Of a DNA stretch of 64,000 nucleotides, positions 47,232-56,574 are shown one piece after another. Each line of letters starts with the position of its first letter. The first letter of the stretch is position 1. The translations under genes and the position numbers were made by a program. This DNA is from Oceanococcus sp. HetDA_MAG_MS8 (GTDB lineage Bacteria; Pseudomonadota; Gammaproteobacteria; Nevskiales; Oceanococcaceae): contig JAHCMK010000005.1 in assembly GCA_019192445.1 (NCBI GenBank), positions 124,001 through 188,000 of the forward strand. Reading direction: 5' to 3'. The notes under the pieces were generated by a model. It searched no databases. It saw nothing but the letters and a program-made list of their open reading frames with translations, and was not told the DNA's origin.

Positions 47232-48875
47232 TTAGTTTGACGTGGGCTGGAGGAAAACAGGGTTGCTAATCAATGTGCGGCTGGCGATGTCGCGGGTCTC
47301 AAAGCGCCAGATACTGCCCAGTGGGCCTTCATCAAAGGGAACCCGAAACATTGTGAAGTTGCCAACATAGGGATCCGTAGTGACCACCTGGGAGTGCACG
47401 GGGACTTGGTCACGATAAAGGGTGAGGATCTGGCCACTCGCCCCCTGTAAGCTGATTTGTGCGGTGGCTTGGTCGGCTTGCAGTTGGCTGCCGAAGCTGC
47501 CTTGTTGGCCATCGCTGGTCGTGACCATGAGCTCGGCTGTGGGGGAGTCGTTTACCCCCCGTACTTGAACGTAGGCGCGGCCCTGTTGCAGGGCCTCGCG
47601 AATGCCACTGCGCGATAACTCAGCCGAATAGATTTGCGTGGCCGAGCTGCCGTAGCCAACGCGCTCACGCTCGGCAGGGCTGGCGACGCCCTTGTAATCC
47701 GAAGCAGACACGGCGGTCATGAAGAAACCTTGGCGCAGCTTGTCCAACCACCAGTCTATGGCGGTAGTGATGAAGGGGTTTTCGATTTGGACGCCGAGCG
47801 AGGGTAGGCCCACATCTGCGCCATCAACAAGTGGCGGTCCGGTGACTACTTCCACCGTATCGACGGCTGAAAAATCCGTGAAGGCGTCTAGCTCGTAGGC
47901 GCAGCCCCGGCATAGGTTCGAGAATAGAGGTGGGGGGAAAATTGTGGGATGGTTGATTTGAAACAGCGCGCCGGCTGCTTTGGCCTGTTGCTGAATCAGG
48001 CTCATCGTGATGTCGCCATAGCCATGGCGGTACTCGGGGCTGCCGTTCACCGTGCCATGCACGTTCACGTGACCAAAGTAGGTAATCACCTCGCGCCCCG
48101 GCCAGAGCAGGAGTTCGGGGTTGGCAGCTTGTGCCTGCGCCAGTTCCCCGTGGTGGCGCTGGGTGACGTAGTCGGTGAGCATCAGCAGGTCTAGCCCGGC
48201 TGCGCGGGCTTGCTCAATCACGCCGGTCCAGTCAGGTGCTTGGGGGTTGGAGTGATAGCCATGCATGTGGAAGTCGCCGGCATACCAGCCCGGCGTGCTC
48301 CGTGCCACGTAGTTGGGGTCTAGCGGGGCTTTGGGGCGAGTCTCCAGGGTTTGTGCCTCTGGCAGGCAGCGGATGTGGACCTCGGCATCAGCGCCCTGGC
48401 TGCCTGTGGCGGCGAGCCCCAGTTCCACATGCCAGATACCCGGCTGGATAGGGCCGGGCTCAAAGCCGCGATCGGCACTATCCGCCTGGATGAAGACTGG
48501 CCCGCTATCGCTATCCAGTCGTCCTTGCCTGCTGCCGCCCCAGCCACGAAAGCCAGACTCCAGTCCACGGCTGTCCCACAGTCCCAGATCTACCGTTGTT
48601 GCCGTCAAGGGGTTGCCAGGGACAAAGTCACGACTGGTCCAGCCATACAGCACTTCAATGCGCTGTGTGCCTGCCGGCACGTTAAACGGCAAATAGGCGT
48701 AGCTGCGCCGCTCGGATGGCTCGAAACCCCGCTCTAGCACCAGGGCATCGCGGTCACACATAGGGGGAAGCTCGGATATGTCGCGCCCGAGGTCTGCTCG
48801 GCCGCCACCGCAGCCGGCCAACAGGGCAAGGAGCAAGCCGAGTCCGGTGCAAGCCAAGACTGAGTTCGGCCGCAT
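47232..48875 (-). CDS. PHP-domain (CehA/McbA-like) lipoprotein
   Basis: A 547-residue putative lipoprotein (lipobox LAGC, then GGG). The N-terminal ~200 residues are a beta-rich domain; from about 210 comes a PHP-type metal site: GWYAGDFHMHGYHSNPQAPDW, LLMLTDYVTQRHHGEL, FGHVNVHG and FQINHPTIF; a beta-rich C-terminal module follows. CehA-like enzymes hydrolyse carbamates or phosphoesters; the substrate is unknown. ATG at 48875 gives the cleanest signal peptide; in-frame ATG 48902 is an alternative. It is a distant relative of the 9899 protein. Confidence 0.78.
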   Translation of the reverse strand: MRPNSVLACTGLGLLLALLAGCGGGRADLGRDISELPPMCDRDALVLERGFEPSERRSYAYLPFNVPAGTQRIEVLYGWTSRDFVPGNPLTATTVDLGLWDSRGLESGFRGWGGSRQGRLDSDSGPVFIQADSADRGFEPGPIQPGIWHVELGLAATGSQGADAEVHIRCLPEAQTLETRPKAPLDPNYVARSTPGWYAGDFHMHGYHSNPQAPDWTGVIEQARAAGLDLLMLTDYVTQRHHGELAQAQAANPELLLWPGREVITYFGHVNVHGTVNGSPEYRHGYGDITMSLIQQQAKAAGALFQINHPTIFPPPLFSNLCRGCAYELDAFTDFSAVDTVEVVTGPPLVDGADVGLPSLGVQIENPFITTAIDWWLDKLRQGFFMTAVSASDYKGVASPAERERVGYGSSATQIYSAELSRSGIREALQQGRAYVQVRGVNDSPTAELMVTTSDGQQGSFGSQLQADQATAQISLQGASGQILTLYRDQVPVHSQVVTTDPYVGNFTMFRVPFDEGPLGSIWRFETRDIASRTLISNPVFLQPTSN

Positions 48876-48959
48876 GAGCGCGTGAGCAACAACGAATGTC
48901 ATCTGAGATCGCGAGGTGTGGGTGCAGAGATAGTGCCAACAAGGCATGACAAGGGTGGG

Positions 48960-49964
48960 TCAGAGCCCAAAGGGCATGTCCAAGACGATATTGGCATTAA
49001 AAAAGCGTTCTCTGAGCGTACTGCCGTCGGGCTCACGAAACCATCCATTGCCTATGCTGGCCAGTAAGAAGAGTTCTCGGGGAATCAGAGGACAGCGATA
49101 GATGGTGCGCATGCCGTACTCACGCATACTTTCCGCCCGACCAGTATCGCCGGTGGCGTAGAACTCCAGAGCGATGCCGGTTGCCGCTCCCAGGCTCTGG
49201 TAGAGAACCATGGCGCCCCGCCAATCTACCGATTGTGTGACCCCTGATTTGGTGCCCACATAGTCCCAACGAAGCAGGGTGGTATCGGAGGTGGTCACCG
49301 CTGCATCGAGGCCGAAGGTGACGCCCAAATCGTCCTTGTTGGTCCAAAACGGAATCAGACGCAGATTCACTAAATGGGCGTTGCCCGTGGTGATGTTCCA
49401 CAAAATACGTTGGCGTAGAAAGATTTCGGGATCATCCAAACTGCGCGCGCCAACGTCAAAGGAAGAACGAATGCGATACCCCGTGGGCAGTCTATAGCCC
49501 AGGCCGGCCAGCCACTGTTCTTCGTCCTCGAGTACCGGAAACTCCTCGCGTAGGGCCAAGCCCTCAGAACGGCCGGAGACAAAGTCATTATCTGGCTCCC
49601 GGCCCACAAAGGCGCTGAGCCGGTCCTCCCAATTTGGCAGATTCACCCGTACTCGAAGACGCAGGTTGAAGTCCCAGCTTTCTCGCTCCGAAAAACCCAC
49701 GGCCACAGAGAGGCGCCCATGGCTTTGGCGGGCGGCCTGCACATCAGCTACGCCACCCAACATCCCGTCTACCCACAGGTTAGCTTCACATAGCCACTCA
49801 CTGAGCCCTTCGCGGGCCATATCAATGAGATTTCTGTCGCTATGCTTGGTGGTGTCGCAGTGGAAATACAACATCTCGGGCTCGGGTACTGGTGTATCGC
49901 GATCACTCAGTGCCCAGCTTTGCGGCGACGCCGCCCCTACCAGCGCTACCAACACACAATGCAC
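48960..49964 (-). CDS. putative outer-membrane beta-barrel protein
   Basis: An unrecognised protein of about 334 residues with a signal-like N-terminus (HCVLVALVGAASPQSWALS) and amphipathic strands throughout (LRLRVRVNLPNWEDRLSAFVGRE, YRIRSSFDVGARS, GIALEFYATGDTG), ending FNANIVLDMPFGL. This fits an outer-membrane barrel. The start is unsure: GTG 49964 is chosen; the open frame reaches ATG 50075, which would overlap the divergent gmk start. Confidence 0.62.
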   Translation of the reverse strand: MHCVLVALVGAASPQSWALSDRDTPVPEPEMLYFHCDTTKHSDRNLIDMAREGLSEWLCEANLWVDGMLGGVADVQAARQSHGRLSVAVGFSERESWDFNLRLRVRVNLPNWEDRLSAFVGREPDNDFVSGRSEGLALREEFPVLEDEEQWLAGLGYRLPTGYRIRSSFDVGARSLDDPEIFLRQRILWNITTGNAHLVNLRLIPFWTNKDDLGVTFGLDAAVTTSDTTLLRWDYVGTKSGVTQSVDWRGAMVLYQSLGAATGIALEFYATGDTGRAESMREYGMRTIYRCPLIPRELFLLASIGNGWFREPDGSTLRERFFNANIVLDMPFGL

Positions 49965-50068
49965 TACATGGCTACGCCAAAGTCGACGGCGTTGGCACTT
50001 CTGTCGAGCAGACTGTGCTGAGGACAAATACACTGCGCAGGAACCTATCTCAGCATGTTGAACAGTCC

Positions 50069-50644
50069 ATGGCACAGGGCATACTGCTCATTCTTACGGC
50101 TCCTTCTGGAGCGGGTAAAACCACCTTGGCGCATCGCTTGATCGAGCGCTGGGAGCAGCGCGGCCGTCAGGCGCGCTTTTCGGTGAGCTACACCACAAGG
50201 TCGCCACGGCCGGGTGAGCAAGATGGCGTGGATTACCACTTCGTCGATGACGCCACCTTTGAAAACATGGTGCAAGCTGGAGACTTCTTGGAGCATGCTG
50301 GGGTGTATGGGCGGCGCTATGGCACGGGACGCGCGGCTACCGAATCAGCGCTGAGAAGCCATGACCTAGTGATCCTCGACATCGACTGGCAAGGGGCCAG
50401 ACAGGTGCGCGAACAGTGGCCTGAGGTATTGAGCGTATTCATTCAGCCTCCGTCTTTGGAAGAGTTAGAGCGGCGCTTACGCGGCCGCGGCCAAGATAGC
50501 GATACGGTCATCGCCAGCCGCATGGCGCAGGCAGAGGCAGAGCTCAGCCATGCCGGTGAGTTTGACGTACGCATAATCAATGCCGATTTGGACCAGGCCT
50601 TGGCGGAGCTCGATCAGGTGCTCGATGGTGACCAGCTGCAGTGA
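50069..50644 (+). CDS. gmk: guanylate kinase
   Basis: Phosphorylates GMP to GDP. The 191-residue product has P-loop LTAPSGAGKTTLAHRL, the GMP-binding SVSYTTRSPRPGEQDGVDYHFV and FLEHAGVYGRRYGT, and LVILDIDWQGARQVRE. ATG at 50069 is selected by family length. In many relatives gmk is followed by rpoZ and spoT; here it is followed after 12 bp by the convergent gdhA. Confidence 0.96.
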   Translation: MAQGILLILTAPSGAGKTTLAHRLIERWEQRGRQARFSVSYTTRSPRPGEQDGVDYHFVDDATFENMVQAGDFLEHAGVYGRRYGTGRAATESALRSHDLVILDIDWQGARQVREQWPEVLSVFIQPPSLEELERRLRGRGQDSDTVIASRMAQAEAELSHAGEFDVRIINADLDQALAELDQVLDGDQLQ

Positions 50645-50656
50645 AATACGGTCCTA

Positions 50657-52009
50657 TCAGATCACCCCATAGGCGAGCATGGCGGAGGCCACTTTTTCAA
50701 AGCCGGCAATATTGGCGCCGCGCAGATAATTCACCGGCCCCTCGGAGGACTCTCCATGTTCTACGCAGCGCCGATGGATGTCGCCCATGATTTGCCGCAG
50801 GCGTTGGTTGAGCTCCTCACGTCCCCAACTCAGGCGCATGCTGTTTTGAGTCATCTCGAGTCCAGACACGGCAACACCGCCGGCATTGGCGGCCTTGCTG
50901 GGCGCAAATAGCACGCCCGCGCCTTGGAAAGCCTCAATGGCAGGTTTGGTGCAAGGCATATTGGCCCCTTCTGCGACGGCCTGGCAGCCATTGTGAATGA
51001 GCTGTTTGGCGGCTTCGCCATCCAGTTCGTTCTGCGTGGCACAGGGGAATATCAGTTCTCCCTCTAAGCTCCAGGGGGCTTGTCCTTCCAGATACTCCGC
51101 TTTGTATTCTTGGGTGTAATCGCGAATACGGCCGCGTTTGTTGAGTTTGAGATCTTTGAGAAAAGCGAGTTTCTCTGCATTTAAACCCTCAGGGTCATAA
51201 ATACTCCCGTCGGAGTCGCTCAGGCTATGCACCTTGCCGCCGAGCTCTATGATTTTTTCGCTGGTATATAAGGCGACATTACCGGAGCCTGATACCAGAC
51301 ACTTGCGCCCGTCCAGATCTTCACCGCGGTGTTTGAGCATGTCCTCCATGAAGTACACACAGCCATAACCGGTGGCCTCCACCCGAATCTCGGAGCCGCC
51401 AAAGGCTAAGCCCTTACCCGTGAGTACACCCACAAACTCATTGCGAATACGTTTGTATTGGCCGAATAAGTAGCTAATCTCGCGAGCGCCGACGCCGATA
51501 TCACCGGCGGGGACGTCGCAGTAGGGGCCAATGTGGCGGTGCATCTCCGTCATGAAGGCTTGGCAGAATCGCATCACCTCGCGGTCGCTTTTGCCCTTGG
51601 GGTTGAAGTCCGAGCCTCCTTTGCCACCGCCCATAGGGAGTCCGGTGAGCGAGTTCTTAAAGGTTTGCTCGAAGGCCAAAAACTTCAACACCGACTGGGT
51701 GAGGTGCTGGTGGAAACGTAAGCCGCCCTTGTAGGGGCCGATGGCATTGCAGTGTTGTACGCGGTAGCCGCGTTGGGTGCGAACCTGCCCTTGGTCATCT
51801 TCCCAGCACACGCGAAAGCTCACAATCCGGTCGGGTTCGGTGAGCCTTTCTAAAATCTGCGCTTGCGCGAACTCAGGACGCGTGTCCAGGTAGGGAAGAA
51901 TATGTTCAGCCACCTCACACACGGCCTGATGAAACTCGGGCTCGGCAGGGTTGCGGCGTTTGAGCCCCTGCATGAACTGGTCGAGTTGGTCTTTATGTTT
52001 ATTCGTCAT
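50657..52009 (-). CDS. gdhA: NADP-specific glutamate dehydrogenase
   Basis: A 450-residue assimilatory glutamate dehydrogenase (2-oxoglutarate + NH3 to glutamate). Motifs include GPYKGGLRFHQHL, the active-site LPMGGGKGGSDFNPKGKSD with the catalytic Lys, DVPAGDIGVGAREI and the cofactor region CLVSGSGNVALYTSEKI. ATG at 52009 with GGAGA upstream gives the usual length; the frame remains open to 52162. Confidence 0.96.
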   Translation of the reverse strand: MTNKHKDQLDQFMQGLKRRNPAEPEFHQAVCEVAEHILPYLDTRPEFAQAQILERLTEPDRIVSFRVCWEDDQGQVRTQRGYRVQHCNAIGPYKGGLRFHQHLTQSVLKFLAFEQTFKNSLTGLPMGGGKGGSDFNPKGKSDREVMRFCQAFMTEMHRHIGPYCDVPAGDIGVGAREISYLFGQYKRIRNEFVGVLTGKGLAFGGSEIRVEATGYGCVYFMEDMLKHRGEDLDGRKCLVSGSGNVALYTSEKIIELGGKVHSLSDSDGSIYDPEGLNAEKLAFLKDLKLNKRGRIRDYTQEYKAEYLEGQAPWSLEGELIFPCATQNELDGEAAKQLIHNGCQAVAEGANMPCTKPAIEAFQGAGVLFAPSKAANAGGVAVSGLEMTQNSMRLSWGREELNQRLRQIMGDIHRRCVEHGESSEGPVNYLRGANIAGFEKVASAMLAYGVI

Positions 52010-52341
52010 GCCGGTTGTCTCCAGTGAATAGTGATGCCCCGTAGGCAGGCAGTTGCAGTGCCACCACGCCCCATCATGACAATGTTTCAAGGCTTGGGTC
52101 TGCGACTTTAGCCCTAGGCTGCAGGGATTTCGCCTCCTCCGTGAGCCGGTGGCTGGCAGCATCGGCTGGGCCCTGTGATGCCTAAGCTTTCATCCACAAC
52201 GCCACTATGGGCAGGGCTTTGGCCTCAACCCCAGCCAACGATCGGGAGTGCTCCACGCCGGCTTCCCGCTGGTGAGCATCGCTGGAGCTGTGGGTGAAAA
52301 ATGGGGCTCAGCGCTACAGTCTGCGCTAACGACTGGGTATC
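52010..52341. other. divergent intergenic region gdhA/merR
   Basis: About 330 bp that must hold the promoters of gdhA and the MerR-type gene. I see no confident -35/-10 pair. A short imperfect inverted repeat AGCGCT...TGCGCT (about 52310-52328), just ahead of the MerR-type start, could be an autoregulatory site but is weak. Confidence 0.35.
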
Positions 52342-53196
52342 ATGCGCGATATGCCGGATTTAGCAGCCAACGCCCACGACCAAGACCTCAGCGGACAATC
52401 TTCGCGGGAATACACCGTGGACGAGCTTGCCCGCGTGGCCGGAACGACGGTGCGTAATGTTCGGGCCTATCAGGATCGTGGCCTTCTGCCAGCACCGGAA
52501 ATTCGTGGCCGAACTGGGTACTACAACCATAATCACCTGGCTCGCTTACGCATCATCGCCAGCATGCTGGGACGGGGCTACACCCTGAACTCCATTGGTG
52601 AACTCATGGTGGCTTGGCAGGAGGGGCGTGACCTCACCGAGCTGTTGGGTTTGGAGGTGGCGGTGACGCAGCCTTTTGTGGAGGAGCTGCCAGAAACAAC
52701 GACGCTACAAAAGCTCAAGGACGATTTTCACGGTGAGTTCACCGCCGCCACGCTAAGTAAAGCGGTGGCTCTGGACGTGGTGCGGATGCGCGGAAAAACT
52801 CTGGAGATCCCCAGCCCGCGATTAATGGCCGCTGGAAAAGCCCTAGCAGCCTATGGCATCCCGCTGGAGGAAATGCTGGATCTTATTGCGGGCTTGCGGG
52901 CAAATGTCGAGAGGGTCGCGCAGGGCATGGTCGAGATGGTGGCGCGCCACGTGGTTGACCCGCAGTGGCAAGGCGGGCTGCCCCCGTCGGACAAAATTGG
53001 CGACTTGGCGGCGGTGATCTGGAATTTACGCCCATTGGTTGAGAAGGCCGTACTGCCAGAGGTGTCGCGTGCAATGCACAAGGCACTGGAGAATCAGTTG
53101 GGCGATCGGCTGTCGGTGGTGATGGATCACCTCCCCGAGCGTCTGGATGCAGCGCCCAGCGGGGCCGCAGTCAAGCCCCGGTCAGACGCCGATTAA
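52342..53196 (+). CDS. MerR-family transcriptional regulator
   Basis: A 284-residue regulator with an N-terminal MerR winged helix (YTVDELARVAGTTVRNVRAYQDRGLLPAPEIRGRTGYYNHNHLARLRIIASMLGRGYTL region, about 24-85) and a long helical C-terminal domain of about 190 residues without a cysteine-rich metal site. The effector is therefore unknown and probably organic. Start ATG 52342 or 52351. Its 3' end overlaps the convergent SDR gene by 26 bp, and the two may be functionally linked. Confidence 0.88.
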   Translation: MRDMPDLAANAHDQDLSGQSSREYTVDELARVAGTTVRNVRAYQDRGLLPAPEIRGRTGYYNHNHLARLRIIASMLGRGYTLNSIGELMVAWQEGRDLTELLGLEVAVTQPFVEELPETTTLQKLKDDFHGEFTAATLSKAVALDVVRMRGKTLEIPSPRLMAAGKALAAYGIPLEEMLDLIAGLRANVERVAQGMVEMVARHVVDPQWQGGLPPSDKIGDLAAVIWNLRPLVEKAVLPEVSRAMHKALENQLGDRLSVVMDHLPERLDAAPSGAAVKPRSDAD

Positions 53197-53935
53197 GTGC
53201 AATAGCGGCGGAGTCTGGAAGCATCCGCAGCACCTGTCTAAAGGCATGCGTGCCCAAGCCGACGAGGTAATGCAGCCGTGGCTTTTTCTCCGTAGCCGCT
53301 TTGAGCACCACCTGAGCCACATCTTCCGCCACCAGCTTCACCCCTAAACTTTTGGTGGCGGCCACCTGGGTCATTCCGCCGACCATGCGGGTATTCACGA
53401 ACAAGGGCATAAGATCGCAGACATGAATACCTTGCGCCGCCCACTCCAAATGCAGGCCCTCGGTGAAGCCGCGCACGGCAAACTTACTGGCGGCATAGCT
53501 CACCAGTGCAGGCTGACCGAACAGGGCTGAGGCGGAGGATAAGTTGATAACCCGGCTGCCAGATCGCAAGTAGGGGTAGGCCGTGTGGCAAGCGGTCATG
53601 ATGCCTTTGACATTGACATCCATGATGGCCAGGTGCTTATCCAAAGACACTTCGGTAAAGGGCCCGTCTGCCAGGATGCCCGCATTGTTGAGGAGCACGT
53701 CCAGAGGCTGTTCTGAAAATGTCGTGAAGGCCTCCAGAGCGTCTTGCCAGGCCTGTCCATCACACACATCGAGGTGGCCAAGAAAGATCTGCTGCTCGGA
53801 GTAAACCGCTGCCCATTCCTGTAACAGGGGTAAGTCGATGTCGAAGGCGCCGACGGTCCAGCCTTGGCTTAAGAACAGCTCTGCTGTGGCGCGGCCGATG
53901 CCTTGAGCGGCACCCGTAATCATGATGGTTGGCAT
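53171..53935 (-). CDS. short-chain dehydrogenase/reductase
   Basis: A 254-residue classical SDR: cofactor motif ITGAAQGIGRATAELF, acidic FDIDLPLL after beta-2 (favouring NAD), NNAGI, catalytic Ser in INLSSASALFG and Tyr-x3-Lys in SYAASKFAVRG. The substrate is unknown. It is convergent with, and overlaps, the MerR-type gene by 26 bp. Confidence 0.9.
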   Translation of the reverse strand: MPTIMITGAAQGIGRATAELFLSQGWTVGAFDIDLPLLQEWAAVYSEQQIFLGHLDVCDGQAWQDALEAFTTFSEQPLDVLLNNAGILADGPFTEVSLDKHLAIMDVNVKGIMTACHTAYPYLRSGSRVINLSSASALFGQPALVSYAASKFAVRGFTEGLHLEWAAQGIHVCDLMPLFVNTRMVGGMTQVAATKSLGVKLVAEDVAQVVLKAATEKKPRLHYLVGLGTHAFRQVLRMLPDSAAIALNRRLTGA

Positions 53936-54057
53936 GCATGGTCTCCTGGATCGCTGGCGGCAGTATACGGTCAGCCCTGCCGCCCGCTCATGCGTGTGTT
54001 GCCAGATGCTCGTTGTCGCTGATCCCTACCCATGCTCGCCATGCGAGGGCCTGCTTT

Positions 54058-54690
54058 CTAGCTAGTTAAAGCCAGCCTCAGGCCGAGGGCGATAAATAAT
54101 GAGCCCAGGCCACGGTCGACCCAGGCAGCGGCATTGCGGTTACTGCTAATCGCCAGACTCAGCCGGCTGCCCAGCAGCACGGCAGGAACCTCCACAAAGG
54201 CAGCCAACACGATGACCAGGCTTCCGTGCAAGGCGAGCTGCGCCCCGACTGGGCCGGCATCGGCAACCACAAACTGCGGTAAGAAGGCTAAGAAGAACAG
54301 AGCGAGTTTGGGGTTGAGTGCAGAGACCAGCATGCCTTGACGATAAATGCGCCCATGCGCCCGTGGTGGAGCGGCTTGACCCTCGACGGAGAAGCGCCCA
54401 TCGGAGCGCAGGGCCTGAACGCCCAGCCAGACCAGGTAGGCGGCTCCCAACCATTTCACCACGGTAAAGGCGCGGCCGGAGGCTGCCAGAACGGCGGACA
54501 AGCCCAGAGCCGCGAGGGCAACATGGGTAAAGGCCCCCGTCCAAATTCCCATCACAGCGACAAAGCCGGCCCGTTGACCATGCCGGATGGTCTGGCCGAG
54601 GATGTAAGCCAGATCTGGGCCAGGCGACAAATTCAGCAGCATTGTGGCCGAGACAAAAGCGGCCCAGTGGGCCCAGGTGTAGTCGAACAT
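54058..54690 (-). CDS. LysE/RhtB-family amino-acid exporter
   Basis: A 210-residue membrane exporter: FVSATMLLNLSPGPDLAYILGQTIRHGQRAGF is the LysE signature, then GAAYLVWLGVQALR and SALNPKLALFFLAFLPQFV. About six hydrophobic segments. ATG at 54690 is preferred to the TTG at 54708. It is followed by a GNAT gene on the same strand upstream; the relation is unclear. Confidence 0.9.
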   Translation of the reverse strand: MFDYTWAHWAAFVSATMLLNLSPGPDLAYILGQTIRHGQRAGFVAVMGIWTGAFTHVALAALGLSAVLAASGRAFTVVKWLGAAYLVWLGVQALRSDGRFSVEGQAAPPRAHGRIYRQGMLVSALNPKLALFFLAFLPQFVVADAGPVGAQLALHGSLVIVLAAFVEVPAVLLGSRLSLAISSNRNAAAWVDRGLGSLFIALGLRLALTS

Positions 54691-54782
54691 GGGAGTAGGG
54701 TCCAACAAGAATGCAGGGATGCAGAGTCGTCACAGCAGCAGTGAGGCCGCCACCAATCACGCAGGTTTTTTCCTGCAGGAGG

Positions 54783-55310
54783 CTAGGGCTTACGCATGCG
54801 GATGATCGCTAAGGGGTCTGCTTTGGCTAAGGGTACCCAAACCCGTTCGATCTCACGATAGCCATGGCGCAGATAAAAGCGCTCACCGCTTAGGGTGGAG
54901 CCGAGTTCAAAAGCCCTAAAACCCTGCAGTTTGGCCTGGTCTTCACAATGGTGGATGATGCGGCTGCCCAAGCCTTGACGGGCAAAGGCGGGAGCGACGA
55001 AAAAGGCGCGTATGCGGGCGGCGTCCGTAGCGGGCTGAAGTTTTGAGTCTGGCTGCGTTTTGTGCGCATCGGCACCGAAGAGGGTGCTGCGGTAGCTCCA
55101 GCCGCCGCAGGCTGCTAGCTCCTCTCCAACCTCAGCGACATAGTAGGTTTGGTCCTGGATAAGTTGGCTGTCGATGCCAAAGATTGTCCCTAGCGCGGCG
55201 CGTCGCTGGGCCGCGTCGTAATCGGCAGCCTGGAGCTGTTCTACGGAGCGAGATATTAAGCGTCGCAGAGCAGGAATATCAGACGCGAGTGCTGGCCGAA
55301 TGCTAACCAT
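54783..55310 (-). CDS. GNAT-family N-acetyltransferase
   Basis: A 175-residue acetyltransferase with ISIRPA-type start (VSIRPALASDIPALRRLIS), YYVAEVGEELAACGGW, and the acetyl-CoA motif RAFFVAPAFARQGLGSRIIHHCEDQAKLQG, then FYLRHGYREIERV. Substrate unknown. ATG at 55310 is chosen; the open frame extends to 55409, but that would overlap the preceding DUF1295 gene. Confidence 0.87.
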   Translation of the reverse strand: MVSIRPALASDIPALRRLISRSVEQLQAADYDAAQRRAALGTIFGIDSQLIQDQTYYVAEVGEELAACGGWSYRSTLFGADAHKTQPDSKLQPATDAARIRAFFVAPAFARQGLGSRIIHHCEDQAKLQGFRAFELGSTLSGERFYLRHGYREIERVWVPLAKADPLAIIRMRKP

Positions 55311-55338
55311 GTGCGGTGCGGTTGTGGGGGAGGCCAGC

Positions 55339-56274
55339 TCAGCTGAGAGATTTTTCTGAGCGCGGAAACCAGGGGAAGAAGCGGTTGGTACGCTGCTGAT
55401 AATCGGCATAAGCCGGACGTTTACGCACCGAGTAGTACTCGGCGGGCACGGCCCCTGTGAGATATACCAAGGTGGTGTACATCATGCCCGATGCGGCCAC
55501 GCTGCCTAGACCCAACACCCCCCAAATGAAAGCGGGTTCAGAGTCCTTGAGGGCCCACCAAGAGGGTGCCGCGGCAATCACTAAGCCCGTCCAAACCAAC
55601 CATTCCGCAAAGTAGTTTGGGTGACGGCTGAATCGCCACAGGCCAATATTGCACACACCCTGAGGGTCTGCGTTTTTATGAATGAACACCAATTTCTGGG
55701 CATCCGCCGTAGACTCAAGCAGATAAGCGATCAGCCAGAGGCCGAGGCCGCTGAGCTCCCAAGCACTGAGCTCAGCCGAGGGGTTAATCGCTAATAAAAA
55801 GCCAGGCAGTGCCAGCACAGAGGCATTAGCCAAACCTTGGGCCATAATTTCGGCCAAGACGTGGAGGCGGATGTGGCGGGTGCCGGCTTTCTCAAACACC
55901 ATATGCCGATACTGATAACGCGGAAACTCGGTGTGAAATATCACCCCGGTTTTCCGTGCCATGGTCAGAGCGCCAAGGCCCATGCGTAAGCCAATCAATA
56001 AGTACACGCTGGCCGTCAATGCCCGGCGCACCAGCGCGCCATCACCAAGCACCAGGATGAGAACGCCGATGGTAGCCACGCCAAAAGGCCACGCGATGTC
56101 TACATAGGACATGCGCTGTGTGCGCAGGTAAGGAATGCAGGCTACGGCCGTGAAAAGCAGCAGCTGTAGCGCCGCATTCACGCCCAGCATGGTCACCAAA
56201 GCGCCACTTTGCGCCTGCATGCCCACAACCCAGGTCACGGTAAATACAACGCACAACACCACACCAAAGCTCAT
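55339..56274 (-). CDS. DUF1295 / steroid 5-alpha-reductase-like membrane protein
   Basis: A 311-residue multi-span membrane protein of the DUF1295 (3-oxo-5-alpha-steroid 4-dehydrogenase-like) family. The C-terminal core has VCNIGLWRFSRHPNYFAEWLVWTGL, YYSVRKRPAYADYQQRTNRFFPWF; the N-terminal part has about five hydrophobic segments. Members reduce C=C bonds in lipids with NADPH, but the substrate is not known here. ATG at 56274 has GGAGG upstream; the frame is open to 56535. Confidence 0.85.
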   Translation of the reverse strand: MSFGVVLCVVFTVTWVVGMQAQSGALVTMLGVNAALQLLLFTAVACIPYLRTQRMSYVDIAWPFGVATIGVLILVLGDGALVRRALTASVYLLIGLRMGLGALTMARKTGVIFHTEFPRYQYRHMVFEKAGTRHIRLHVLAEIMAQGLANASVLALPGFLLAINPSAELSAWELSGLGLWLIAYLLESTADAQKLVFIHKNADPQGVCNIGLWRFSRHPNYFAEWLVWTGLVIAAAPSWWALKDSEPAFIWGVLGLGSVAASGMMYTTLVYLTGAVPAEYYSVRKRPAYADYQQRTNRFFPWFPRSEKSLS

Positions 56275-56535
56275 CCTGGCCTCCCGATTCCTTTGTTCAT
56301 GAAGTGGCACAGATTTGTTGCGTTGTTGTGCGACACCCCTATCGCATCTTAACCAACTTTGGTGGCGGCGAGCCTCTGCCTCATCGCCTGTCTTTGAGCA
56401 GTCGGCTGGTCCGCGTTGCGGATGATGGTCCGTGGGGCTACGCATGAGACTATGCGGACACTCGTTATGCCGTGACGGGAACGGCGAAGGTGGGCGCGGG
56501 TCTCGTCCGCGATGCGAGCGGACTTCTGCACACAT
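56275..56535. other. intergenic, nothing recognised
   Basis: About 260 bp upstream of the DUF1295 gene and downstream of the btuB operon hairpin. It should hold the DUF1295 promoter; no confident motif, gene or MITE was seen. Confidence 0.4.
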
Positions 56536-56568
56536 GGGGCGGCGGAATAACCGCTCATCCGCCGCCCC
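56536..56568 (-). terminator. strong hairpin ending the btuB operon
   Basis: GGGGCGGCGGA / TCCGCCGCCCC forms a perfect 11-bp stem with an 11-nt loop, 6 bp beyond the stop of the lipoprotein gene. There is no T tract on the minus strand, so it may act as a 3' stabiliser or a Rho-aided stop. Confidence 0.6.
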
Positions 56569-56574
56569 GTATCG

